Assembly: GCA_001642005.1 (NCBI GenBank)
Contig: LWCA01000370.1
Coordinates: 1-30,109 of the forward strand
DNA length: 30,109 nucleotides
From: Intoshia linei
Taxonomy: Eukaryota > Orthonectida > Rhopaluridae
Direction: 5' to 3'
A program made the position numbers and the translations under genes. The notes under the pieces are model-generated. The model made no database searches and was not told the origin of the DNA. It worked only from the letters and a program-made list of their open reading frames with translations. Positions 1 to 10,403 of the stretch are shown here, one piece after another (position 1 is the first letter of the stretch; each line of letters opens with the position of its first letter).

Positions 1-791
1 CAATAGTACAAAAAGTAACATATTACTTTTATAACAAATCGTAATCAGTAAAATCCAAAATCAAATGTACGTGTAACAATTAAATATTTCAAAATGTAAC
101 TTTATTAACCTAAAAATTTTTTAATTAGTCAATTAATATGGATAATTTTGGGTACCACCATGTTTGAAATTTGAAACTAATTAACATATCAAAAATTAAC
201 TTTAACTTTTGCTTACCCTACTTATAAGCAATTCCGCTTAGAAATTCATTTATATTTTTTCGACCTTGAATATAATCCTCAATCAAATTTTGTAATAGAA
301 TTTTTTGTCTTGGTTTGATTTAAATTTTTAAACTTATTTTTACTGTTTTCTTCATTATGAATTATCATTAATTTTGATCAGTATGAACTGATGTTTAATG
401 AATAATACGTGGCAAAGCGTAATATAATACGTGGTAAATTATAATTGACAAATAAACATTAACAGTTTTAAGTTTGAATTGTTATGTTTTGTTGATAAGA
501 CTTATCATAAGTATTTCATAAATACATAATTAAAAATGTGTGCCATTTTTGTAGAGTACCGGACCAGCTATGCTTCGGTCAAAATTTGAGTTTCAGGTAA
601 AAATAAAAGAAAAAGTTCCTGATGTTAAATGAGCAAATTTCTCATTGATTTAAAGTAATTTCATATTTTTAATCATTAGAAATAATTTTTTTAAGGTTCA
701 AATAAAAATTAACTGCTTTACAGTAAAGATAATATTTGAGTAAAGTTACTCTTTAGTGTGCGCTAACATATAAAAAATATTACTAAAATAA
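1..791. other. AT-rich stretch without a recognised gene
   Basis: No exon with family similarity was seen on either strand. Near 405-440 a short motif containing ATAATACGTGG is repeated in tandem. The coding part of the hAT relic that follows cannot be traced back into this stretch in an open frame. Confidence 0.5.
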
Positions 792-1121
792 GTGAGATCA
801 GAAATTGAAGTAATAGAACGAAATAGACTTACAAAATCATTTGAAGATGTTACCTACTTTGACCAATTAAATATGTTATTAGAAGTTTGGAATTCTATGC
901 CTGAAACATTTAATAGTCTGAAATGCCTAGCTAAAAGCTATATTAATATATTTTCATCAACATATTCTTGTGAATCGTTATTTTCGACATTAAATAATGT
1001 CAAAAATCATAAAAAAAATAGACTTCACGATGAAACCAGTTTGGCTTGTGTAGTGTTAAAATCAACAAGTTATAAACCTCCCATTGAAAAACTTGCAGCT
1101 CACTTTTTTAAATCTAAATAA
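792..1121 (+). pseudogene. hAT transposase C-terminal relic (ZBED5/GTF2IRD2-like group)
   Basis: An open frame of about 109 codons with no ATG at its left end (the frame opens at a GTG), so this is the tail of a larger protein. It shows the hAT C-terminal dimerisation region: a stretch reading FNSLKCLAKSYINIFSSTYS, then CESLFSTLNNVK, then KNRLHDE. These are the usual Tyr-Cys-Glu-Ser-x-Phe-Ser and Asn-Arg-Leu signatures of cellular hAT-type transposases. It ends at TAA with a basic tail. The N-terminal zinc finger and the catalytic DDE region are absent, so it cannot transpose. A hAT-like end may lie near 1265-1283 (GGCTGCCATCACTG), but no partner end was found. The family is well supported by motif; the state (relic) is inferred from the missing 5' part. 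Confidence 0.8.
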
Positions 1122-1333
1122 ATGTAAAAATTATTTTTTTAACTCATTTTCCATCATGTTGTTCGACTTAATTAACGGTTTTGATTGACCTAATATTTTT
1201 TTAATAAAAACACACTATAGAAAAAAATTTCTGAAAATAGTATTAAATTTTACACATTTAGTTTTAGTTGGCTGCCATCACTGTAATATAATAAATTTAT
1301 TTTAATCTAATTCGAAAAAATTTTTATAATAAA

Positions 1334-1757
1334 TTTTATATACTCTCGAAAAGTGACCACATCCCAAAATGACAACTTTTTTAGATGCTATACAAAACTA
1401 TACCAATTTAAATTAAATTTAATTCTAAAAAGTGACTACTAAATATCAAATAAAAACTATCGTACCCCGAAAAAATCTCATTTTCTTCAATTTTTTCAAA
1501 TATCAACTGTAAAGTCCAAATCTTTTGAAAGATTGCTAAGACCTATTTTTGGCCTACAAGAAGTCTCGAGGTGTAGTAGATTTAGCTCTGGTCTCAATAG
1601 TTAGCTATTTAATAAATTTACATTCTCATAAACCAGTGGTTGGTAAAGCGGTCGCTCTTCGAGTGAATATGTAAATTATTGATTTAACTTTCAAAAAACG
1701 TTTTAAACGTTTTCTACTTGTTGCAAAAAAAAGTGGTCACTTTTCGAGTGTTTACTG
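1334..1757. mobile_element. Tc1/mariner-type MITE, about 420 bp
   Basis: CTCGAAAAGTGACCAC at 1345-1360 is matched in inverse orientation by GTGGTCACTTTTCGAG at 1733-1748. The right end continues to ...TTTACTG followed by TA, so it reads inward as CAGTAAACACTCG, a classic Tc1/mariner terminus with a TA target. The left end is degraded over its first 8-10 bases, so that boundary is approximate. The interior has no transposase frame. Confidence 0.7.
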
Positions 1758-2307
1758 TACATGAATTATACAATGAAATTAAGCAAAGTTAAAATTTTAG
1801 ATATAAAAAAATTTTGTTTGTTCGTAATAAAGAAAAAGGTCACGAAATTGTTTGTTCTTCATAAGGTAGTCACGAGGTCAACATATCGTTGTTGTTATAG
1901 GAGTCATATAGGACCACATAGGTTTATTTTAGATTCGTCAGGGTTCTCGATTGGAAAAAACTGTAACAAGGAACAATACATAATATGCTAAACATATTAA
2001 TGTCAACAGGCATTGCATTTGATTAATCTATCATGAATCGTGATATACTACATGTATTGAAAAGATTATTTTATTTTGTTGAAAATGAACCAATAAATCA
2101 AAAAATACCAAGGATACAATTGATGGAAGATTAATTGTATATTGTGCGTTTTAAAAATGATATAAGATACCATTACCATGTTTATCATTAACCTAAAAAT
2201 ATATGCTGTAGTTAAGGTTGAATTGATTGACATATATTCAAGTACTTTATTTGTTTAACTAAGTTACGTAAATTGTATTATACATAAATTTGGTAAAGAG
2301 GAAACTG
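1758..2307. other. Spacer upstream of the LAPTM4-like gene
   Basis: Two small frames occur (1761-1991 and 2034-2135). Neither has a recognisable motif or a splice context, and I do not call them. The stretch probably includes the promoter of the gene at 2308, but no core promoter element stands out in such AT-rich DNA. Confidence 0.4.
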
Positions 2308-3376
2308 ATGACGAATAATTTAAATTTACTTCGTGAAAGAAAAATGTTTTGCTTCAAAACATCATCATTGTGCATGATTATAGCACTATGTTACATGGTA
2401 AAAAATAATTTTAAAAACTAAAAAAATATATAAGGTATTTGCTATTTTTGATTTGTCCGTATATTTGTCTGAATTTTTTATTCACAAAGATTCAATTTTA
2501 ATACAATCTGATAAAACCTTTTACACACTAAATCATGAAAATTACAGTAATTTTTTCTTAATTTTGAAAAAAAATATCAATACATTTATTTTTTAGCTAA
2601 TGTTTTGTTTGCTCTGTTGATGTTTATGGCATATATTTTGATAATTGTTTTATTTATTTTTGGCTTACACAAAGTACATTATTATATTAAAATATATACA
2701 TGAATTGTAGAGTTTGGCGGCTTATATGTTACCTTTTTTGATGGTTGCTTTAGTCGATTTGATATTTACGTTTGTAACATTTTTTATGGTTCCAAGTAGC
2801 GTTGAAAATATTAAAAAATGGATTCTATATCAGGTAATAATTAAATATATAAATAAATTTAATCATGTATAGACGTGGATTCCTGATTATATTAAACAAA
2901 ATTTGCCATGTAAAAATGTTTTAATGATTTATACTCTTATTTTTTATCTCGTAATTATTACTATGCGGGTAATGAATTAGTGTATTTCTTTTAATTTTAT
3001 ACTTTTAGTTGGTTATTTTAAAAATTTTATGGGACGGTTATTCGTTTATTAGAAAAAATTCAAGAAACAATCCTAGTTTATACAATTATTTTGTTAATTT
3101 TCGTCGCAATGCACGCAGAACATCAACAAATACAACTTCGACTAATGATAATATCGTAAGCAATATATTTATCATATTAATGATCAATTATTCTAGACTT
3201 CTCAAGTATTCATTTCAGAGTCTGATCAACTTCCAGATTATTGCAAAAAAAATTCACAAGGAAACGGACCCAAGTTTTTCAAAAAGAAACGCAGAGTTAA
3301 ATATAATGAAACATCTCCTTCTGTAGAGCCCACGACGGACGGTTCAACACTTCCCACTTATAAAAGATATGAATAA
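2308..3376 (+). CDS. LAPTM4: LAPTM4-like lysosomal four-TM protein, 7 exons
   Basis: Exons: 2308-2397, 2435-2546, 2597-2673, 2711-2833, 2873-2968, 3009-3155, 3197-3376. All six introns are GT..AG, 37-50 nt, and keep phase, giving 274 aa. The ATG at 2308 is preferred; one at 2344 is also in frame. There are four hydrophobic helices: around the exon 1/2 junction; in exon 3; in exon 4 (MLPFLMVALVDLIFTFVTFF); and across exons 5/6, followed by LWDGYSFI, which matches the family pattern CVWNCYKYI after TM4. The Pro-Phe-Leu...Asp in TM3 also fits LAPTM4. The tail carries LPDY and LPTY, variants of the PY motifs by which LAPTM proteins recruit Nedd4-type ligases. Known family role: late endosome/lysosome membrane protein in transporter and lipid sorting. 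The family call is firm; the LAPTM4 versus LAPTM5 subtype is less so. Confidence 0.82.
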
Positions 3377-3693
3377 ATCAGCATACGTAACTTAGTGTAA
3401 CGATATTTTCATTTTATCTGTAATTAAATTTTCACGTCGATAAGTTATCTCAATTGTGATTGACTGGCTTCGTTTTTAGGTAAATCGATATACATTATAA
3501 ATTTTTCAGATAATGTTTGCTAGTGATTACTACGATCACTCAGTATGTCTTTCAACATATTCGTGTATAGTAACACATCCAAACTCATTTTTCAAATAAA
3601 ATAAAATACTAATTTAATCTCTATATTAAATTAAAATTATTTACTAAATATATTTCTCTTGATTCAATTTGCAACTACTCAAAACAATTACTA
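3377..3693. other. Intergenic spacer LAPTM4-RAB27
   Basis: This 317-bp spacer separates two genes on the same strand. It contains an AATAAA at 3595-3600 that could serve as the upstream gene's poly(A) signal. No further gene was seen. Confidence 0.5.
3595..3600 (+). terminator. Candidate poly(A) signal of the LAPTM4-like gene
   Basis: AATAAA lies about 220 bp past the LAPTM4 stop and 94 bp before the RAB27 ATG. In DNA this AT-rich such a hexamer is common by chance, so support is weak. Confidence 0.3.
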
Positions 3694-6600
3694 ATGGAAT
3701 CTAATAAGGAATATGAATACGACTACCTTATCAAATTACTCGCACTAGGTAATGGCTAATTGAACTATAATGTATAGTTGGATAATAGGTGACTCTGGAG
3801 TAGGGAAAACTTCGTTTTTGTATCAATATACAGATGGAATATTTAACGAAAAGTTTATATCTACAGTTGGAATAGATTTTAGAGAAAAGAGACATGTAAT
3901 ATTTTTATAAAATGTGTAATTAATTGGTACAAGAAATTATTGATTAAATAATCCAACTAAGTAAGGTGTGTCGAATATTTTTAAAGAATTCAGTAAATGC
4001 TAGTTTTTTGACTTTTATAATATGTAAATGTGTCATTAATTGCTCAACTATATTGCTTTATAAGAGTTTAGATTTTAAATCGCGATTACTATCTTGAGTC
4101 AAGGATATGAGATTTATTGGTAGTACAATAAATAGTGATCTCGTATATCGATAATTTTCTAACAACTAGTTCCCAAATTAATAGCGCAAATACTTGCGAC
4201 ATTTCTAATTTGTTTTATGTCCAATCTGTACCTACTTGTGCCGAGGAGAGGTCTTTATATTTAACTGAAATAAATTCAATAATTTACATGTGATCTGTGA
4301 ATTACAACATACATTACAGACTATTATTATGTATTACTATTATTATAAAATGTTCGTTTTGAATCATATTGATTATAATATTACATTACTAATGTAGTAT
4401 TTTAAATCAATTAAAAAAAATTTAATATTATGATTGTACAAATTTATATTATCGTAATTATCGGCATTCTAATGAAAGACAGTTTATTTATTGGTAGAAA
4501 GTAACTTGTTATTTTCTACATTTATAATCATATTAAAATAAAGTTTACTTTATATTGAAAACGAAAATCGATAGTTACAAAACTTTTAATATTGTTAAAA
4601 GTAAATTTTAATTGCAATGATTAGCAACCTTATTTTTGAATTTATCTAAAGTGGCCAGAAAAAATACGTACTATCAATTTTAGTTTATTTAGCGTTAAAT
4701 GTAAAGCCAAAACTACTTATCTATGATGATGAATAAAAATATTCGCTTTAAAATTTATTCCAAATAAACTAAAAGTGATAGTACGTATTTTTCTGGTCAC
4801 TTTAAATTATCAATAAATTAAATGTCCAAAATATGGTTACATGCAAATTTTAGCCAGATTTAAATTGAAATGAAGATGTTAAAGATTTTCAATTTTTTTT
4901 TAATTAGCTAGAATCGAGTCTATACTTTGAAAATTAAAGTAATATAATTGTAGTAATGTTTTAAAACCATAATATTATTTATTATTAGGAATAAATAATT
5001 TAAATTGCAGAAAAAAATAAAATTCTAAATACCTGTAGTACTTTCTATCATCATAATCTGATGAAATATCATATTCAATATCCATTTTTAATTAATAAAA
5101 AATATTAGCTATCAATAATTGACATATTCAGCCCATTATAAAATATTTTTCAATGAAGGAATGTTACAACATTCAAATACATATCATTAAATAAATACAT
5201 AACAACATTGTATATAATGTTTAACTCTTATGTATAGTATACATAAGGGTGCCACGTTTTAAGAAAATTTGCTTATTTTCTCGACTCTTAGCACTTAATA
5301 TATTCAAATATATAATATCATCATCTCAAAATACACAAATTCAAATATGATAATAAAGGAACGTTTTTTAATGTTTACAAAATTTTGATGGGATAACTGA
5401 AATTTGATAATATTGAAATCTCAAAAGTATCACAGGTGTTTAAAAAATATATGTAACGATTACTATATTCAAATATACTCTAAGCTCATTTTCAATTTTG
5501 AATGGATAAAATTTCTATGGAATTACAATAATTTGATTAACTTGTAATTAATTAATACAGTAATTATGTCCTATAGATGTTTGATCCTATGTAAATCTTC
5601 ATTAATTAAACACCTTACACTTGATTAACAAATTTCAATTTGTTTCAAACAGTTAAAATAATAGTAGTGTCAATGCATAAGATTGAATTGTTACACATTA
5701 ATATTGTTTCAAATTTATTTTTAGCACATTAATTTTTGAGATTGAAATCCCGATTTTGTATTCCAAATATATATAAGTTATTATTTATAGTTCACTAGTA
5801 ATCTTTTTAAAATTAAAATTCAATTCAATGCAAAAATGTTAAAATAATAGTTATGTATATTACATACATACATCTTTTACCAAAAATAATCCTAACTTAT
5901 ATATCCTACGCGATTTTTGTTTGTGTGTGTGTGTTCCACGTTATTTAAATAACTACCAGTTTTAGAATTTTATAAAGTACATATTTCAATTAAAGTTGTT
6001 TCCGGGGGTGTTAGCAAAATAAATTTCAACCTCCCAAACTCACATCTTACGGGTCAAAACCCCAGTTGCCCCTCTTTTTGAAAATCAAACGAGTTGGAGA
6101 ATTTAAAAAAATATATACGCTGATGCGGACTTTAAAATCATGAACATTACCATAAATTTAAATGCTGATGCGGATTTTAAAATCATAAACATTATCATAA
6201 ATTTAAATTTAAAAAAATACACTGATGCGGATTTTAAAATCATAAACATTATCATAAATTTAAATTTAAAAAAATTTACAGGTTGTACAGTTTAAAAAAT
6301 ATATCTGTAAAATAATTTTTATTCAAAAATTTTCTGGCACCCCAAAAACCAGTTTGGCACCCCAGGTTAAGAACCCAAGTGGTAAATAGATTATTAAATT
6401 GTAAATCCCAAAATGTTCATCAAAAAATTGTCAATGTTAAATTTTGACACTAATTGTTGAAAATTTATAATATAAACTCAAATTTTTTGTGGTGCACCGG
6501 TAAAGAATCACTGGTTTAGTCACTAAACTTTAGTGCATAATGAAAATGTTAGTACATTAGTGCACAAAATATAATAAACTGTACAAATATTGAAAAGTTA

Positions 6601-7683
6601 TCTGATAGAAATTGTTCTTATTGACATTTATTACTGTTATTATATACTGTACTATATTGTGAATTTTAGACACATATTTGTGATTCCAGTGGTGAAAGTA
6701 ACAGGGTACTAATGCAACTCTGGGTAATATATTATTTTGATGTATATTAGCTTACATTTATGTTTGTTATATAATACATTCACATTTAACATTTGCGTAA
6801 TTAATTAATTATAATAATAATTAATTGGATTAGATTCTATTTCTATTTATTTTTTAATAATTAATTTATTATAGTTTAAATGTACATGTAGCATAATTTT
6901 TAATAATTTTATATTAGGATACCGCAGGACAGGAAAGGTATGTTTTTATATATGATGCTTTAGTAGTATAATTTAGTGATATATTATTACAGTCAGACAA
7001 TTCAATACAGTCATTTTCGTATTTCTGTATTTATGACAGTATTGAGAGTATAACGTTGTAGCGAATAGATCATGTATACGGCTACTATGTATTAATAAGC
7101 AGTTATATAGTAAAATAATAATAAATGTAGTGGCGGTATTGAGAGGTCTGACTGTAGTTGGATATAGTATAAATACGTTTTCATCAAAATCTCAAATAAA
7201 TTCTAAATATAGATTTCGCAGTTTAACTACTGCATTTTTTCGAGATGCAATGGGTTTTATTTTGATATTTGATTTAACCAGTGAACAATCATTGAATAAT
7301 ATACGAAATTGGATAAGTCAATTACAAGTACATTCCTACTGTGAAAATCCAGACATAATATTATGCGGAAATAAATCTGACTTGACTAAATCACGTCAAG
7401 TTTCAGAGGAAAGTATTAACCGAATTATTGAAGAATATGGGTAAATTTAGAAATAAATGAAAAATGACATTATTTTAGATTACAATATTACGAAACTAGC
7501 GCTTTAACAGGAAAAAATATTGATAGTGTTTTTACCAAAATATTAGACAAAATAATGTTTAGAATGGAAAAGTCAATGGAAAATAAATATATGAATTTAC
7601 CAAACAGTGTAACACATACTCTTTCACCATCCTCATCCAGTAACCTTACTCCAATTACTAAAATTAATAATTGTGGTTGTTAA
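3694..7683 (+). CDS. RAB27: Rab27 small GTPase, 6 exons
   Basis: Exons: 3694-3748, 3789-3895, 6670-6723, 6918-6937, 7213-7440, 7479-7683; phases join cleanly to 222 aa, the usual Rab27 size. Seen: N-terminal [12 protein letters not shown]-loop GDSGVGKTS across the first junction, switch I ending [11 protein letters not shown] (Rab27 signature), the Rab27-type insert SSGESNR before the tryptophan, switch [21 protein letters not shown], guanine motifs GNKSD and ETSA, and a C-terminal CGC for double geranylgeranylation. All GTP-binding and switch residues are present, so it should be active. Known role: docking of secretory and lysosome-related vesicles through Slp/Slac2/Munc13-4 effectors. Intron 2 is 2774 nt and full of repeats; introns 1 and 5 are 40 and 38 nt. 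A Rab27 call over Rab3/Rab8 rests on FREKR and [11 protein letters not shown]. Confidence 0.95.
4649..4802. mobile_element. Foldback MITE, 154 bp, TA-flanked
   Basis: Two arms of about 42 bp are near-perfect inverted copies: the left begins AAGTGGCCAGAAAAAATACG and the right, read inversely, AAGTGACCAGAAAAATACG, both running on to a TAGTTTATTT-like stretch. TA lies directly outside each end (4647-4648 and 4803-4804), as expected for Tc1/mariner-mobilised elements. It would form a long hairpin in pre-mRNA. The CCAGAAAAA-type terminus differs from the CAGT-type MITEs elsewhere in the window. Confidence 0.85.
5888..6285. repeat. Dispersed AT-rich repeat, copy A, with tandem 3-mer array
   Basis: It is closely similar to 29227-29510: shared blocks include CTACGCGATTTTTGTTTGTG, ACATCTTACGGGTCAAAA and AATCAAACGAGTTGGAGAAT, at the same spacing. 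It includes a (GT)n tract near 5920. Its right part is an array of three related units beginning TGATGCGGA at 6121, 6166 and 6223, each containing TTTAAAATCAT...ACATTA.CATAAATTTAAA. No open frame is present; the element class is unknown. Confidence 0.8.
6330..6513. repeat. Two hAT-like terminal sequences
   Basis: Read on the minus strand, 6513 starts CAGTGATTCTTTACCGGTGC and about 6380 starts with a CTTGGGTTCTTAACCTGGGG-like run. Both resemble hAT ends of the form CAGxGxTTCTxAACCxGGG. No matching left ends were found, so these may be solo or degraded ends. Confidence 0.4.
6990..7154. mobile_element. Tc1/mariner-type MITE, 165 bp, in RAB27 intron 4
   Basis: It begins CAGTCAGACAATTCAATAC and ends with the inverse of CAGTCAGACCTCTCAATAC. 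A TA dinucleotide flanks both sides (6988-6989 and 7155-7156). The interior is non-coding. The same terminal family bounds the larger element at 27256-27813. Confidence 0.85.
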
Positions 7684-9411
7684 TATAAATCTGTAAATTA
7701 AATATTAAATTTATCGACAATTTAATGGTTTTTTATTAATATTGCTTGTCACAGTTAAAATTAATTTTAATTTCAAGTGTGACTTATTCACAATTATAAA
7801 TTGATTTTTGAATATATTCAAGTTTAAATGGTTAATGAATATTTTATTTTTATGTATAATGCAACGAGATATAATTTAGTTTTAGCACGATTTAATCAAA
7901 ACTACATAAACTTAAAATTAATGCATTTAAAGTTTTAAAATAGTAATGAAATATACAACTTAAACAATGTGTAATTAATTGAATGACCTAGGGCTATGTT
8001 ATATAAACATGTAAACTGTTTTAAATAAAACGTAACCGATTTTTTATTTTTCTTTGATGTTATATGTATGTCCTCCAGATAACTGTTTCATCGTTTTATA
8101 ATTAATTAAGTATTAATTGCATTTATTACTGTATTTATAAACTTTATTTAATGTCAAACAGTTAGAGGATAATGAGTAAAAAACAAACGTTCAACACAAT
8201 ACAGTCGACGCTAAGCTTTATTACTTACAAATTTTGTAGTACAAAGTATACAAACTATATGTACTAGCTAGGAATTTTGTATTTTTTACAAACAGTAGTC
8301 AGCTTTGTTGGGAGTGAGAGTTTTCAGAGTATAGTATACACAGTATTTTAACAGAATATTAAATACTATATATCAAAAACGTTCAACAATTTTTTTCAGC
8401 TTTTTTTATACTAGGCCCCATTCAAAATATTACCGTTACGTCGTTTTTTAAAAGTTCGAGCTAATTATAAAATTTATTTAATAGAATTAACAATATTAAT
8501 ATCACTGAGTCTGATGATTCCTACAGATTTCCTTAATATTAGCCATGACACATGAGAATTCTTTACTTTATAAAATGTAATTTCTGCGTATGTTACCGTT
8601 TTATTAAAAAATTAAAAGTCCTAAAATGAGAAAACCTTAATTTCTAATACAGTATTTCGAGATTTAGTGTTGTGAAAAATTTTATTTTTAGAAATTGAGT
8701 TCTTCAAAATCAAAAACTTTTTTTAAATAATTTAAATAATAAAATCAGTACTAGAATTTTAAAGAAAATAAATTCTGGGACTCATTTTAACATCATTAGT
8801 AACAATTCATTTCAATTGTGTAAATCTCAACCTCAAAATTACATCTTCATGATCAAATCGTCAAATTACGCGTTTTTGAAAAAATAGAAAAAGTCACAGC
8901 ATTTTCTAAAACATAAATTCTTTAAAATATTTTTTTAAATCATGGGCATTATCATAAATCACAACCTCAAAAACTTGTAATCAATTCAAAAATCGATTTT
9001 AAAATTAAAAAGTCGGTTCTCGGTAGAATTAGCTACTATTTGTGCTAATTACATAGCAGTCAAGCTAGTATTGTACAAAATTAACATTAATTAATCTAAA
9101 ATTTAGATTCTAAACTTTACATAATTTTAATACATTTCCGATGCCCAACCAAAAACTGACAGGCCCATCAGTGGGCCTAGCCCCACGGTTAGGAACATAG
9201 ATATGCAAAATATCAAATTTTTTCATTTTACAAACAAAATAAAATTAAATTGTTACAATTGTTTCAAAATAAATAGAGAATTTGGGTTTTGACCATGAAG
9301 ATATAATTTTCTGATATTGAAATTTACCTTATGCCGGAAAAAAGTGACTTAGAATGTGCGTTTTTAAATTTTTGGACCGGTTAGTTTTCTATATAAACTC
9401 TTACACACAAA
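7684..9411. other. Intergenic region after RAB27 with degenerate repeats
   Basis: An AATAAA at 8024-8029 is a possible poly(A) site for RAB27. From 8810 to 9000 there are degenerate blocks of the dispersed AT-rich family (CATTATCATAAAT, then CTTCATGATCAAA-like). At 9162-9200 GGGCCTAGCCCCACGGTTAGG resembles the hAT end found at 28749-28773, and CTTTTTTTATACTAGGCCCC near 8400 resembles that element's other end, so 8380-9200 may be an old deletion derivative of the same family. No gene was recognised. Confidence 0.45.
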
Positions 9412-10403
9412 CAGGACCGTGGAGTGGCATCAGTAGGCCTAGTGATTGTGATTTCCCGGGAAAAATAAAAAATTTTAAAGACCTTAATTAATTTTAGAAA
9501 CAAAAAAAAATTTAATTAATGAAATTACACGAATCTAGATTGAAATTTACAAATTTAATTAGAAAAAAATTTATTTATTTTTAATTGTTAAAAAAGTGTT
9601 TCAAAATACACATAATATTGAAAGATTCGTCTTTTAAACGCGTTTTACGTTTTGTAACGAAATTAAAAGCAGTAGAGAAATTTCTTTCATGTTGTGTTGA
9701 CGTCGGTTGAACGGTCATAAGGGCTTCCTTTAATTTTAACAATCTTGATGATAGCGTTCTAGTTCGTTACAACTCAATATTTTTCAAAATAATATTGGAA
9801 AAAGAGGATAATTCCCTTAACCGTTAGTAATTTGTGGTTGAAATAAGAGGTTTTTAATAAAAGTATTTGAAAAAGGATATTTTTTCATTAAGAGTTGGAA
9901 AATTAAATTTTTTATTTGTGGTTTGATGAAGTGGATTTTTGAAAAGAATATCGGTGTAAGTCAATTTTTCTATAAGGGCTTGAAATAATATTTTTGATTA
10001 AATTTTATTAGTGGTGGGATTTTTGAAATGGTAAATTTTAAATATTATAATATAATCATATTTTCATAGTAGTAACAAACATAAATCAAATACAGGTTTG
10101 TCTCAATTTTTTTCGGAAAATCCCGGAAAATCGTAAAAATCCAGGGAATTTTATCCCGGCACAATTACTAAATAGGCACTATAAAAAAATTTTACAACTG
10201 AGACGTCTATAATCTGTTGTTTAATTGGTCGTGTTACTAAAAATTAAAAATAACAGTTGACACTACCTAAATCGCATTGGTCATCATAATTCTGACATAC
10301 TTGAGAAATTTTCCAACGTTACCTATTAATAAATTAAAATATTAAACTCCTCATGATTTTAGGCCCGGGTCATATGCCCCCCTAGTCGCTCTTCACGGCC
10401 CTG
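9412..10403 (-). mobile_element. hAT transposon, about 992 bp, degenerate
   Basis: The left end starts CAGGACCGTGGAG and the right end, read inversely, CAGGGCCGTGAAGAG, matching at most of the first 13 positions and of hAT terminus type. A C-terminal hAT transposase piece lies inside on the minus strand. The flanking 8-mers (CACACAAA and TACATACA) match only in part, so the target duplication is doubtful. At under 1 kb it is too short for a complete hAT gene. Confidence 0.65.
9581..9766 (-). pseudogene. hAT transposase dimerisation-domain fragment
   Basis: The minus strand is open for 61 codons with no ATG at its left. It reads LLKLKEALMTV, then PTSTQHERNFSTAFNFVTKR, then KTRLKDESFN and a stop after HFFNN. 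This is the typical hAT C-terminal pattern: P-T/S-S, E-R-N/x-F-S, then K-x-R-x-R-L-x-x-E. It differs clearly from the relic at 792-1121 (ERNFST here, CESLFST there), so a different hAT lineage is represented. The catalytic part is missing. Its position inside matched hAT-type ends supports the element call. Confidence 0.8.

Larger units (their letters stand above)
3896..6669 (+). other. RAB27 intron 2 (2.8 kb), repeat-filled
   Basis: This intron has GT..AG ends and falls directly after the switch I region. It holds a 154-bp foldback MITE (4649-4802), a copy of the dispersed AT-rich family with a short tandem array (5888-6285) and two hAT-like terminal sequences (6330-6380, 6478-6513). No coding exon was seen inside. 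Confidence 0.75.

Noticed and set aside
1761-1991. 76-codon plus-strand frame
   Set aside because: It starts directly at the MITE end and shows no family similarity; likely a chance frame.
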